DNA of 49,284 nucleotides from Pseudonocardia sp. Lineage in GTDB: Bacteria > Actinomycetota > Actinomycetes > Mycobacteriales > Pseudonocardiaceae. The number at the start of each line of letters is the position of its first letter. The first letter of the stretch is position 1. Where the stretch lies: NCBI GenBank assembly GCA_019244295.1, contig JAFASX010000153.1, positions 1-49,284 of the forward strand, written 5' to 3'. This document shows positions 26,055 through 34,012 of the stretch, one piece after another. The translations under genes were made by a program, and so were the position numbers. The notes beneath the pieces are model-generated. The model searched no databases. It saw only the letters and a program-made list of their open reading frames with translations, and was not told the DNA's origin.

Positions 26055-26801
26055 TCAGAGAGTGAACCGGGCCAGCTGACGCTGGACCTCGTCCAACCGG
26101 GCCTGCAACAGCGCCACCTCGGCGGTTAGCAGCGGAACAAGGGCCTCGACCGGGACGTCATCCATGTCCAAGCCTTCCGGCGCGGACACCACGGCGCCCG
26201 GTTGCGCCGGGACCGCGGCCACCCGGGGCGAGGCGTCGATCGGGAGCGGCTCGACGTCATCATGGACCACCGGCACCCCGGCGAGCAGCCCGGAGAACTT
26301 CTTGAAGCTCAACGCCGGACGTCCCCCGGCGCACGCCGCGCACACCGCGACGAGCCGACGCCAGCCGACTACCCCCGCGCCGGTTTCCACCAATACCTGG
26401 GCTCGGTGACCGCAGGCGCAGCGGCCGATCCGCACCGAGATGATGCGCTGCCGGGCGTAGCGTAACCCGCGCTCGTAGCGAATGAACCGTCCTGACACCG
26501 CCACGTCGAGCAGCACCGCATACCGGTAGTCGGGATCACAGGCCAATGCCCGCGCCTCGTCTAAGGTATGTACGCAGTAAAACCCACAGTCGCACCACCG
26601 CGACGGGCTGCGGTGCCGTCCGCCTTGGGCACACTCCGCATGAGCAACCACGCCATACACGCTGGTCCGGCCAAGGGTGACACCGCCGAATCCGGCCCGG
26701 GTGCCGTCCGCGGACACCATCGGGTTAGCTAGCTTGTGCCCGCGCAGCGGTGCGCTGGGTTGCTCCCGAGGCACCCGGCGGACGGGCAGCCAATCCGCCA
26801 T
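26055..26801 (-). CDS. Cys-rich protein of unknown function
   Basis: A 248-residue protein I cannot assign to a named family. Residues 48-80 contain YGVVAHAECAQG and WCDCGFYCVHTLDEARAL, similar to the Cys-x-Cys-Gly-[IF]-Tyr motif that recurs in uncharacterised actinobacterial and phage proteins. A second cluster near 128-155 (RCACGHRAQVLVE, VAVCAACAGG) has the spacing of a small zinc ribbon. The middle contains a strand-rich segment (YRYAVLLDVAVSGRFIRYERGLRYARQRI). The C-terminal 35 residues (PVEALVPLLTAEVALLQARLDEVQRQLARF) predict an amphipathic coiled coil. This suggests a zinc-stabilised, oligomerising protein. It starts 5 bases after a 67-codon gene and is probably coupled to it. Confidence 0.7.
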   Translation of the reverse strand: MADWLPVRRVPREQPSAPLRGHKLANPMVSADGTRAGFGGVTLGRTSVYGVVAHAECAQGGRHRSPSRWCDCGFYCVHTLDEARALACDPDYRYAVLLDVAVSGRFIRYERGLRYARQRIISVRIGRCACGHRAQVLVETGAGVVGWRRLVAVCAACAGGRPALSFKKFSGLLAGVPVVHDDVEPLPIDASPRVAAVPAQPGAVVSAPEGLDMDDVPVEALVPLLTAEVALLQARLDEVQRQLARFTL

Positions 26802-26806
26802 TGACG

Positions 26807-27010
26807 TTACCGTTCGGCGTTGGCCATCACGACGGTGTCCGTGTGTAAAATCGGCTCTATCGGGGTATCAACGTGTACCGGCCGCACTCCGGGCGCGGCA
26901 TTGGTCTGGACCGGTGGTTCCTCGGCGTCGTGGTCGACGACCTCACCGACTGAAAGCTTGTTGCCCAACCTCATAGCGGACTCCCCAGAGTGCGGCGTTA
27001 CCTCTGACAT
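26807..27010 (-). CDS. Small hypothetical protein upstream of the Cys-rich gene
   Basis: A 67-residue acidic protein with no Cys and no membrane segment. Notable parts are MRLGNKLSVGEVVDHD (residues 13-28) and PGVRPVHVDTPIEPILHTDT. I do not recognise it. Its ATG (27010) lacks a Shine-Dalgarno sequence, but TATAAG at 27023-27018 (minus strand) is at the right distance for transcription to begin on the start codon. The stop is 5 bases from the start of the Cys-rich gene, so the two would be expressed together. The gene shares a divergent promoter region with the sensor kinase. Confidence 0.55.
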   Translation of the reverse strand: MSEVTPHSGESAMRLGNKLSVGEVVDHDAEEPPVQTNAAPGVRPVHVDTPIEPILHTDTVVMANAER

Positions 27011-27017
27011 TGGTCGC

Positions 27018-27023
27018 CTTATA
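27018..27023 (-). promoter_or_regulatory. Candidate -10 element for the 67-codon gene
   Basis: Read on the minus strand this is TATAAG, 7 bases before the ATG at 27010, consistent with a leaderless transcript. The -35 region is not clear. Confidence 0.4.
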
Positions 27024-27152
27024 GGCTGAACCGATCCGTGCCGGATGTCCAGACCTCAATATGATCAAAATTGTGATCCGATCAGGTCCAGGCGGCTACG
27101 TTGGTGCGACTTTCGTCGGTGCGCGGCGCTCCAACGGAGTAGATTCGCGGTT

Positions 27153-28475
27153 GTGCACCCGGTGGATGAACCGGTCGTGAGTACCGTCGCTCACGTGCAG
27201 CCTCCGCACCGAATTCGCTGGGGGGAACGGCCGCGAACGTCACGGCGAGAAATCATGTTCGACGTGATGCTCGTGTGCGCGGTCCTGCTCGTCATCGTTT
27301 TGATGCTGTGGCCCTACACCCGGCAGTACGGTCCCGGCGGCATGATCTTGCAATCGGTGATGGCGCTCGTCTTGCTCTTGCGCCGTGTCATGCCGCTCAC
27401 GGTGCTGCTGGTGATGCTGTTGAGCACCATCGTGCTGTTTGTGATCGGCCACTTTGCCTCGGATATGTTGGCCGGGACGGTAGATATCAAGGGTGCCTGG
27501 GTCGTCCTCGCATTGCCATTCGCCGAATACAGCGCCGCGGTCTACGGCTCGGACCGGCGAAAGGTGTGGCTGCTGACCGGGGCGATCCTGGTGATTGCCG
27601 CCCGCCCGCTCACCCCCACGGTGGATTTGGCGATCGGTGCCTGCTTCGTCTCGGTGCTGCCCGCGTTACTCGGTACCTATGTGGCCAACCTCAACGAGCG
27701 TGTCGAGCGCGCCGAGCGGGACCAGCACCGGTTGGCCGAGCAGGCCAGGGTGGAGGAGCGGGTGCGGTTGGCGGCCGAGATGCATGACGTGGTCACCCAC
27801 CGGGTCAGCTTAATGGTGTTGCAGGCCGGCGCGCTCGCGGTCACCGCGCTTGACGAGCCCACCCGCGCCGCCGCTGAGGATCTGCGCGCCGCGGGATGCC
27901 AGGCGCTGGAGGAGCTGCGGGATCTCGTCGGGGTGCTGCGTTCGGCGCCGGATGAGGCAGATGAGGCACCTGGGCGGGCCGACGTCCTGAGGGCCGGCGG
28001 GCAGGCCACCGCCGAGGACTTCGCCGAGCTGGTCGCCGAGTCGGAGTCGATCGGAGTCAGCGTGCGGCTGGACCAGAGCGGCAACCCCGCGCATGCCTCG
28101 CCGATAGTGGGTCGCACCGCCTATCGCATCGTGCAGGAGGCGCTGACCAACGTCCGCAAGCATGCGCCTGGGGCACAGGCGACGATCACCGTGCGCTACG
28201 GAGCGGACCGGGTCGAGCTGGCGATACGAAATACCGCGTCCCGGTGGCGGGCCGACCCCGAGCTGACCGGTACTGGGTCACAGACCGGTTTGCTCGGGCT
28301 GCGCCACCGGGTCGAGCTGGTGAGTGGGACACTGCGAGCTGGGCCCACGGATGACGGTGGGTTCGAGGTAGCGGCCGTGTTGCCAGCCTACGTGCCAACC
28401 CGGGAGGATCCCACCGGCGGGTCGGCCCGACTCGAGCGGGCTGAGGTGGTCAGCCAGACGAGGGAGCGCCGTTGA
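27153..28475 (+). CDS. NarL-type sensor histidine kinase
   Basis: A HisKA_3 kinase of about 440 residues. The N-terminal part has four or five membrane helices (MFDVMLVCAVLLVIVLMLW, GMILQSVMALVLLL, LTVLLVMLLSTIVLFVIGHF, VWLLTGAILVIAARPL and AIGACFVSVLPALLGTYVA) with almost no outside loops. A coiled coil leads to the phosphorylation box RLAAEMHDVVTHRVSLMVLQ. The ATPase domain has YRIVQEALTNVRKHAPGA (N box) and GSQTGLLGLRHRVELVSGTL (G2). Start uncertain: GTG 27153 follows a TAGATT element at the leaderless distance, while ATG 27255 would drop part of the conserved lead-in. The stop overlaps the regulator start (TTGA). Confidence 0.9.
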   Translation: MHPVDEPVVSTVAHVQPPHRIRWGERPRTSRREIMFDVMLVCAVLLVIVLMLWPYTRQYGPGGMILQSVMALVLLLRRVMPLTVLLVMLLSTIVLFVIGHFASDMLAGTVDIKGAWVVLALPFAEYSAAVYGSDRRKVWLLTGAILVIAARPLTPTVDLAIGACFVSVLPALLGTYVANLNERVERAERDQHRLAEQARVEERVRLAAEMHDVVTHRVSLMVLQAGALAVTALDEPTRAAAEDLRAAGCQALEELRDLVGVLRSAPDEADEAPGRADVLRAGGQATAEDFAELVAESESIGVSVRLDQSGNPAHASPIVGRTAYRIVQEALTNVRKHAPGAQATITVRYGADRVELAIRNTASRWRADPELTGTGSQTGLLGLRHRVELVSGTLRAGPTDDGGFEVAAVLPAYVPTREDPTGGSARLERAEVVSQTRERR

Positions 28476-29122
28476 TTCGGGTGGTTGTGGTCGATGACGA
28501 GCCAATGGTCTGCGCGCACCTCAAGACGATCCTCGACTCGGCTGAAGACATTGAGGTGGTGGCCGCCGCGCACGACGGAGCCGCCGGGGTGGAGGCGGTG
28601 GTGCGCCACCGACCTCGGGTGGTGCTGATGGATCTGCGCATGCCGGGGGTGGACGGTCTGACCGCGATCACCCGGATCGTGGCGTTGCCCGAGCCGCCTT
28701 CGGTCGTCGCGCTCACCACGTTCGACGCCGACCAATACGTGATCCGTGCCTTGCGGGCCGGCGCCTCCGGGTTCCTGGTCAAGTCCACTCCGCCCGAAGA
28801 CCTCATCGGCTTGGTCCGGGTCGCCGCCGACGGACACACGGTGCTGTCCCCGGCCGCGGTTCGTCGGCTCGTCGCGGCCTCCACCGATGGGTACCAAAGC
28901 CGCGACCGGGCGTTGAGCATGATCCGTGAGCTGACCGATCGGGAAACCGAGGTCCTCACCTGCCTCGGCGAAGGCATGTCCAATGCTCAGGTGGCCAGGC
29001 GGCTGTTCCTTTCCGAGACGACGGTCAAAGGCTACGTGTCCCGCATCCTGGTCAAGTTGGACTGCGAGAACCGCACCCAGGCTGGCTTGCTCGCGGCGGA
29101 AGCCGGTCTGGTTCGCCGCTAG
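28472..29122 (+). CDS. NarL/FixJ-family response regulator with TTG start
   Basis: A 216-residue regulator. The receiver has VVDDEP, phosphoacceptor Asp54 (VVLMDLRMPGVDGL), Thr in VALTTF and Lys in GFLVKST. The C-terminal LuxR-type HTH reads LTDRETEVLTCLGEGMSNAQVARRLFLSETTVKGYVSRILVKL. The only start that keeps the first strand is TTG 28472, which overlaps the kinase stop as TTGA. This is a clear case of a TTG start decided by context. The pair forms a standard two-component system; targets are unknown, but the adjacent DUF4097-like lipoprotein is a reasonable candidate by proximity. Confidence 0.93.
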   Translation: MIRVVVVDDEPMVCAHLKTILDSAEDIEVVAAAHDGAAGVEAVVRHRPRVVLMDLRMPGVDGLTAITRIVALPEPPSVVALTTFDADQYVIRALRAGASGFLVKSTPPEDLIGLVRVAADGHTVLSPAAVRRLVAASTDGYQSRDRALSMIRELTDRETEVLTCLGEGMSNAQVARRLFLSETTVKGYVSRILVKLDCENRTQAGLLAAEAGLVRR

Positions 29123-29184
29123 CTTTCGTTCGGGGTCCGCCGTGCCCGGCGCTGGCGCGGCAACCGGGATGACGGCGCGCCTGA

Positions 29185-29922
29185 TCACCGCGACTTGATC
29201 TCGATGCCGCCAGCGTTCGTCTCGGCCTTGATCTTGTGCGGAGCGGCTGAATCCTGCCGGACCTGAATGTCGGGCTTACCGGTGTTGGTGCTGGCCTCGA
29301 CGGCGTAGCTGGTCTGGGCGGGCACGGTGATCTCGATTCCTCCGGCGTTGGTGACCGCGCTGAGCTGATCGGGCGGCTGGGTGAAGGTCAGCTTGATGGT
29401 GCCGGCGTTCGAACTTGTGGTCAGCCGCTGGCTGGCCAGGTCCTGGCCAGTCACGTCACCTGAGTTGGTCCGAGCGGTCACATCCGCGCCCATGGCGTGC
29501 AGCTCGACCGATCCGGCCCTGGTCCGCAGGTTCAGGACGGTCTCGGTCGGTGCGGTCACCTCCCAGGCGACCTCGCAACGCTCGTTCGGGACCCGTCCCG
29601 GGCAGCCGTCCTCGCGTAGGTAAAGCGTGCCGATGGAGACGTTGTGGCTGGTGGCCGGCCGGTGGGTGGTGAAGCGGGCGCGTTCAGTGACGGAGACCGG
29701 TCCGTCTTTGGCCGTTACCGTGACGTCGCCGCTTCGGCCGTCCAGCGCGATGGTGCGGACCAATTGGTCAATCGTGTACGTGATGGTCTCGGTGGCGCCT
29801 GAGCCACCGTCGGAGCTGCTTGAGTTGGAGCTGCTGGAGCTGTTCGACCCACAACCGCCGACCAGGGCCAGTGCGGTCAGCACGGCCAGCCCAGCGTGCC
29901 GCAGGCGGGGTGCGGTGGTCAC
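29185..29922 (-). CDS. Lipoprotein with DUF4097-like beta-repeat domain
   Basis: A 245-residue secreted lipoprotein. The lipobox is LVGGC with Cys24 and is followed by a Ser/Asn linker. The domain is made of repeated short strands with the pattern TxxNSGDVTGQ, SSNAGTIKLTF, VTNAGGIEITVP, STNTGKPDIQV, ETNAGGIEIKS. This is the ladder-like arrangement of DUF4097/adhesin-like proteins that often lie near two-component systems or anti-sigma factors. Two Cys (DGCPG, ERCEV) may be bridged. The start is GTG 29922, with TTTAAT 6 bases upstream, consistent with a leaderless transcript; the frame extends far upstream over npdG but that part is a shadow. It converges with the NarL-type regulator. Confidence 0.78.
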   Translation of the reverse strand: MTTAPRLRHAGLAVLTALALVGGCGSNSSSSSNSSSSDGGSGATETITYTIDQLVRTIALDGRSGDVTVTAKDGPVSVTERARFTTHRPATSHNVSIGTLYLREDGCPGRVPNERCEVAWEVTAPTETVLNLRTRAGSVELHAMGADVTARTNSGDVTGQDLASQRLTTSSNAGTIKLTFTQPPDQLSAVTNAGGIEITVPAQTSYAVEASTNTGKPDIQVRQDSAAPHKIKAETNAGGIEIKSR

Positions 29923-29928
29923 CGCGCG

Positions 29929-29934
29929 ATTAAA
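29929..29934 (-). promoter_or_regulatory. Candidate -10 element for the DUF4097-like lipoprotein
   Basis: On the minus strand this reads TTTAAT and ends 6 bases before the GTG at 29922. No Shine-Dalgarno sequence precedes the GTG, as expected for a leaderless mRNA. Confidence 0.4.
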
Positions 29935-30021
29935 CCGAACGTGGCAAATGCCGCGCGACCGGGGCGAACAATCATCGTAAAGGGCCCTAGGCTGGGGGAA
30001 CCGAGGAGAGGTAGGCGGGAC

Positions 30022-30711
30022 GTGGCTGAACCGGACCTGGTGAAACTGACCATCGGCGTGCTGGGCGGTACCGGCCCGCAGGGACGGGGCCTCGCGCTGC
30101 GCTGGGCCGTGGCCGGGCTGCGAGTAGTGATCGGCTCGCGCGACATCGGTCGGGCGAAGAAGGCGGCGGCCGAGCTGGTTGCCGCCGCTGGGCTGGACCC
30201 GGCGTCCGATACGGTGACCGGCGTCGACAACAGCGGTTGCTCGGCTGCCGCTGACCTGGTGCTGGTGGCTGTGCCCTGGGACGGCCACGACACGCTGCTC
30301 ACCTCTCTGCGTGCCGAGCTGGCCGGCAAGATCGTGATTGACTGCGTCAACCCATTGGGCTTCGACAAACAGGGCCCGTTTCCGCTGACCGTAGCTGAGG
30401 GCAGTGCCGCCCAGCAGGCCGCGACCTTGCTCCCGGACTCAAGGGTGACGGCGGCGTTCCACCACGTCTCGGCGGTCACCCTGGCCGACTTGTCGGTGGC
30501 CGAAATTAACCTGGACGTGCTCGTGCTCGGTGACGACCGGGAGGCATGCGACCAGGTCCGTGCCCTGGCTGACACCATTCCCGGGGTGCGTGGGGTGTAC
30601 AGCGGCCGGCTGCGTAACGCCGGTCAGGTGGAGGCGCTGACCGCCAACCTCATCGCGATCAACCGCCGCTACCACACGCACGCGGGAATCCGGATCACCG
30701 GACTGCCCTGA
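30022..30711 (+). CDS. npdG: NADPH-dependent F420 reductase
   Basis: A 229-residue F420H2:NADP+ oxidoreductase homologue. The NADP-binding motif is IGVLGGTGPQGRGLALRWAVAGLRVVIGSRD, with the Ser-Arg pair that contacts the 2'-phosphate. VLVAVPWDGH, GKIVIDCVNPLGFD, AFHHVSAVTLAD and the final NAGQVEALTANLIAINRRYHTHAGIRITGL are diagnostic. It moves hydride between NADPH and coenzyme F420 and so supplies F420H2 to enzymes such as the PPOX protein at 4.5 kb. The start GTG 30022 is preceded by GAGGAGAGG; length is normal. The gene stands alone and divergent from the DUF4097-like lipoprotein. Confidence 0.94.
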   Translation: MAEPDLVKLTIGVLGGTGPQGRGLALRWAVAGLRVVIGSRDIGRAKKAAAELVAAAGLDPASDTVTGVDNSGCSAAADLVLVAVPWDGHDTLLTSLRAELAGKIVIDCVNPLGFDKQGPFPLTVAEGSAAQQAATLLPDSRVTAAFHHVSAVTLADLSVAEINLDVLVLGDDREACDQVRALADTIPGVRGVYSGRLRNAGQVEALTANLIAINRRYHTHAGIRITGLP

Positions 30712-30848
30712 ACGGATGGTGAGTTTACCTCGGCTACTTTACGTTTACTGGGATGTTCAGCGCAGGGGACTGGACCTAGTGGGCTACTATGGGCCTGCCC
30801 GGGGCGCTACAAGCGGAAGTGGCAGGGATGACAGTAACGACGTGCTGT

Positions 30849-30871
30849 CACATGCCGCGGCTGTGCATGTG
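30849..30871. promoter_or_regulatory. Perfect 7-bp palindrome in the MEDS gene leader
   Basis: CACATGC (30849-30855) and GCATGTG (30865-30871) are perfect arms with a 9-base spacer, about 30 bases before the MEDS-HATPase start and followed by GGGGCGCG and five T residues. It may be an operator or a structured leader. The remainder of the gap 30712-30901 shows nothing further I can support. Confidence 0.35.
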
Positions 30872-30901
30872 GGGGCGCGTTTTTAAGCACCAACTGGGTG
30901 C

Positions 30902-31876
30902 GTGCTGATGAATACCCTATACCCCCGGAAATCGACTCCTCGAGGGCACTACGGGGTTATGTTCGCGTGCCTTACGGAGTTCGCCGACCTTGTTGCCGTC
31001 CCGGTGAACGAGAGCGTGCAGCGGGGGGAGCGGGTTCTCGCGGTCGTTGCTCCTGAGGTTGAGAACAGCTTGCGGGAGCATCTCGAGGTCCTCGGTGTGG
31101 CCAGCGACGCGGTCGAGTTCGCCAGGCCTGAGTTGGTGTTCGCCACCGGGCCCCAGACGACGGTTCGTGATTTCGGACAGCGGTGCGCCGAGTTGGTCGC
31201 GTCCGGACCAGCCGCCATCGTCGCGCACTATCAGCCATGGATGGATGCCTACGTGCTGGCGCTGCGGGAGTGCCTGGGCAATCTCGCATTCGCCCGCGCG
31301 CCATTGACCGTGTTCTGTGGCTGCTCCTGGGCCGAGCCAGGCCACCATGATGTGTTCTTCCACACGCACCCGAGCTTGTGGTCCCATGACGGCGCCGTTG
31401 CTAATCCGGACTTCCGGAAGCCGAGGGATGTGCTGGCCAGCCACCCTGCTCCCGCGCTAGCACCACTGCGCGATCCTGATCAACAGATGGACTTCGACGG
31501 AGGCGATCTGCGGACGTTGCGCCGCTTCGTGACCCATCACGGCACCTTACATGGTCTCGACGGCGCGGAGGCGTTAGAGCTTGCGCAGGCCGCCAATGAG
31601 GTCGCCGCCAACAGCGTCGAGCACGGCGGCGGGCGTGGCCGATTGGCGATCTGGCACGAGCCTGGTGAGCTGATCTGGGAGATCCGCGACTCGGGCAAGC
31701 TCGACTTGGGCCAATTGTTTGGCCTCGCCACTCCTAAGCCGAACGACCGTCGTGGTCGCGGCCTGTGGATGGCCAGACGCTTTGTCGACGATTTGTATAT
31801 CTGGCAGGACAGTACCGGAACCGCCGTGCGCGCCAAGGTCAGCCACCGCTACAACCGCCCATCGGTCCTGCGGTGA
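30902..31876 (+). CDS. MEDS sensory domain - HATPase anti-sigma-type kinase
   Basis: A 324-residue two-domain protein. The N-terminal half (residues 15-180) resembles the MEDS domain: HYGVMFACLTEFADLVAVPVNESVQRGERVLAVV, a RecA-like sheet with PAAIVAHYQPWM and LTVFCGCSWAEPGHHDVF. The C-terminal half is an RsbW-like HATPase (ALELAQAANEVAANSVEHGGG as N box, WEIRDSGKL as G1, DRRGRGLWMARRFVDDL as G2). No phospho-His domain is present, so it is more likely an anti-sigma factor or switch kinase than a classical sensor kinase. Such proteins are common in actinobacterial stress regulation. No sigma factor or antagonist gene adjoins it. The start is GTG 30902 or ATG 30908. Confidence 0.85.
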   Translation: MLMNTLYPRKSTPRGHYGVMFACLTEFADLVAVPVNESVQRGERVLAVVAPEVENSLREHLEVLGVASDAVEFARPELVFATGPQTTVRDFGQRCAELVASGPAAIVAHYQPWMDAYVLALRECLGNLAFARAPLTVFCGCSWAEPGHHDVFFHTHPSLWSHDGAVANPDFRKPRDVLASHPAPALAPLRDPDQQMDFDGGDLRTLRRFVTHHGTLHGLDGAEALELAQAANEVAANSVEHGGGRGRLAIWHEPGELIWEIRDSGKLDLGQLFGLATPKPNDRRGRGLWMARRFVDDLYIWQDSTGTAVRAKVSHRYNRPSVLR

Positions 31877-31887
31877 CGGGTCGGTCC

Positions 31888-32904
31888 CTAGACCCATCCG
31901 AAGCGGTTGGTGGCGGTGACCAGGTGCTGGGCGATTCCGGATTCGTCGAAGGCGTGACCGGCTCCCTCTACCATGATCAGCTCAGCGTCTGGCCAGGCTT
32001 GGTGTAGCTCCCAGGCGGTGCGGGCCGGGGTGGCCAGGTCGTAGCGGCCCTGCACGATCACGCCGGGGATGCCGGCCAGCCGCCCCGCCGAGGCGATCAG
32101 CTGCCCTTCAATGAAGAAGCCAGCGTGTCGCATGTAGTGGTTTTCGATCCGGGCGAAGGCCAGCGCGAACTCCGGTTCGCCGAACGCGTCGACCATGTCC
32201 GCTCGCGGCAGCAGCGTGAGAGTGGTTGCCTCCCACAAGCTCCAGGCCAGCGCCGCTGGCCCGTGCACGGCGGGATCGGGGTCGTGCAACAGAGCGCGGT
32301 AGGCCTCGATGATTGTCGCGCTGTCCGAGTGTTCCATCGTGGCGGGCGCGACGGCGGCCGGAAGCGGCGCGAGGAACTTCGCCCACCGATCCGGCACGAT
32401 CGCGGCCGCTCCGCCGCCGTAATACCAGTCCAGCTCCCAGCGGCGCAGCGTGAAGATCCCGCGCAGGACCAGCTCGGTGACCCGAGAGGGGTGGGCTTGC
32501 GCATAGGCCAGCGCCAGCGTCGAGCCCCATGACCCGCCGAACACCAGCCAGTGCTCGATGCCCAGCTGCTCGCGCAGCCGCTCCAGGTCAGCTACCAGGT
32601 GCCAGGTGGTGTTCGTGCTCAGATCGGCTTCGACGTCCCGGTCCACAGCGCTGGCGTGCGGCCGGCTGCGCCCGCAACCGCGCTGGTCGAACAGCACGAT
32701 CCGGTAGCGATCGGGGTTAAACGCCCGACGGTGCGCCGCCTTGCAGCCGCCGCCCGGACCGCCGTGCAGGAACACCGCCGGTTTACCGTCCGGGTTGCCG
32801 CAACATTCCCAGTACACCTGGTGGCCGTCGCCGACGTCCAACATGCCGTGCTCGTACGGCTCGATGGGCGGGTACATGGCACTCACGGGCGGCGTCAGCC
32901 GCAT
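31888..32904 (-). CDS. pip: Prolyl aminopeptidase
   Basis: A 338-residue alpha/beta hydrolase of peptidase family S33. It removes N-terminal proline from peptides. The oxyanion segment LHGGPGGGC, the FDQRGCGRSRPHAS block, the nucleophile elbow GGSWGSTLALAYAQAHP (Ser), and the acid and His in QGRYDLATP and EGAGHAFDE are the full signature of proline iminopeptidases. The ATG at 32904 overlaps the panB stop in TGATG; the internal ATG at 32877 (MYPPIEPYEHG) matches the normal protein start better. Coupling with panB is positional and gives no metabolic link. It ends 11 bases from the convergent MEDS gene. Confidence 0.93.
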   Translation of the reverse strand: MRLTPPVSAMYPPIEPYEHGMLDVGDGHQVYWECCGNPDGKPAVFLHGGPGGGCKAAHRRAFNPDRYRIVLFDQRGCGRSRPHASAVDRDVEADLSTNTTWHLVADLERLREQLGIEHWLVFGGSWGSTLALAYAQAHPSRVTELVLRGIFTLRRWELDWYYGGGAAAIVPDRWAKFLAPLPAAVAPATMEHSDSATIIEAYRALLHDPDPAVHGPAALAWSLWEATTLTLLPRADMVDAFGEPEFALAFARIENHYMRHAGFFIEGQLIASAGRLAGIPGVIVQGRYDLATPARTAWELHQAWPDAELIMVEGAGHAFDESGIAQHLVTATNRFGWV

Positions 32905-33794
32905 CAGCAGTACGAATGTTCGGGATCCGGATACACCCCGCCGCGTACCTCGTCGCTGAAGGCTAGGGCGGCCGCCGCGAGTGCGTCACCCAGGCGGGCG
33001 TAGCGCTTGACGAACCGGGGGGTACGCCCCCGGTTGAGCCCGGCCATGTCTTGCCACACCAGTACCTGAGCGTCGCAGTCCGGCCCGGCGCCGATACCCA
33101 CGGTGGGAATGCTCAGCTCTGCGGTGACTCGCTTGGCGACATCCGCCGGCACCATTTCCAGCACCACCGCGAACGCCCCGGCGGCCTGCAGCGCCAGCGC
33201 GTCGGCGATCAGCGCCTCACCGTCATCGCCCCGGCCCTGCACGCGGTACCCGCCGATGGTGTGTTCGCTCTGGGGGGTGAACCCGAGGTGCGCCATCACC
33301 GGGACACCGGACCCGACCAGCGCGTCTACTTGGGGAACGAATCGCCGCCCACCTTCCAGCTTGACCGCTTGCGCACCGCCTTCCTTCATGAACCGGCAAG
33401 CGGTTTCGAGGGCCTGCGCCGGACTGACCTGGTAGCTGCCGAACGGCAGGTCGGCCACGACGAGCGCTCGTTTCGTCGCCCGGACCACCGCTTTCACCAG
33501 CGGCAACAGCTCGTCGACCGTGATCGGCAGGGTGGTTTCGTAGCCGTAGACGTTGTTGGCCGCCGAGTCGCCGACGAGCAGCACCGGGATGCCGGACTCG
33601 TCGAAGATCTCCGCCGCGTAGGTGTCGTACGCGGTGAGCATGGGCCAGCGTTCGCCTCGTTCTTTCATCGCGCGCAGCTGCGGGATCCGCATGCGCTTGA
33701 CCGGAGTCTTCGTCTTGCCGGCCGGGGCGGCCTGGTACGGCGCGATCTGCTCGGTGGGGTCAGCCGAACGTGGTGCGGGTGGCGACATTGTCAA
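32904..33794 (-). CDS. panB: 3-methyl-2-oxobutanoate hydroxymethyltransferase
   Basis: A 296-residue PanB. It adds a hydroxymethyl group from 5,10-methylene-THF to 2-oxoisovalerate, the first step of pantothenate synthesis. After a disordered N-terminal tail of about 32 residues come [26 protein letters not shown] (metal-binding Asp), [26 protein letters not shown] and the catalytic Glu in VVLEMVP, then [23 protein letters not shown]. All are as expected. The start has GAGGGAGGAC upstream. In M. tuberculosis panB (Rv2225) lies near the same secreted hydrolase and glnA2-glnE, a neighbourhood that is retained here in expanded form. Confidence 0.96.
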   Translation of the reverse strand: MTMSPPAPRSADPTEQIAPYQAAPAGKTKTPVKRMRIPQLRAMKERGERWPMLTAYDTYAAEIFDESGIPVLLVGDSAANNVYGYETTLPITVDELLPLVKAVVRATKRALVVADLPFGSYQVSPAQALETACRFMKEGGAQAVKLEGGRRFVPQVDALVGSGVPVMAHLGFTPQSEHTIGGYRVQGRGDDGEALIADALALQAAGAFAVVLEMVPADVAKRVTAELSIPTVGIGAGPDCDAQVLVWQDMAGLNRGRTPRFVKRYARLGDALAAAALAFSDEVRGGVYPDPEHSYC

Positions 33795-33930
33795 CCGTCC
33801 TCCCTCGAGGCCCGTTACGGGGGTCCCCGGGTCGTCAGAAGCATGACCCGGCCAGCGTGCACCCCGCCGCCCGTCCGACAGGCCGCCTTGCGACGAGACT
33901 CACACCGCTCACCGCTCGCTACCCGCTCGC

Positions 33931-33951
33931 GCGGCTTGAGTCTTGAGCCGC
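33931..33951 (-). terminator. Small hairpin between nadE and panB
   Basis: GCGGCT (33931-33936) and AGCCGC (33946-33951) pair around a 9-base loop, about 60 bases after the nadE stop. Weak evidence for termination; no other feature is seen in the 218-base gap. Confidence 0.3.
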
Positions 33952-34012
33952 ACAGTTCATGTAGGTGCTGTGCGCGAGCCACAGACAGGCTATGCAAGCA
34001 CGGGAGGGCGAC

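Noticed and set aside
29923..30288. Extended frame upstream of the DUF4097-like lipoprotein
   Set aside because: It runs antisense through npdG and would bury the signal peptide; GTG 29922 starts a normal lipoprotein.
30715..30760. SigB/SigF-type promoter (GTTT...GGGTA) ahead of the MEDS gene
   Set aside because: GTTTAC and GGGAT occur, but the spacing is too long (about 23 bases) or too short for a sigma-B type promoter.
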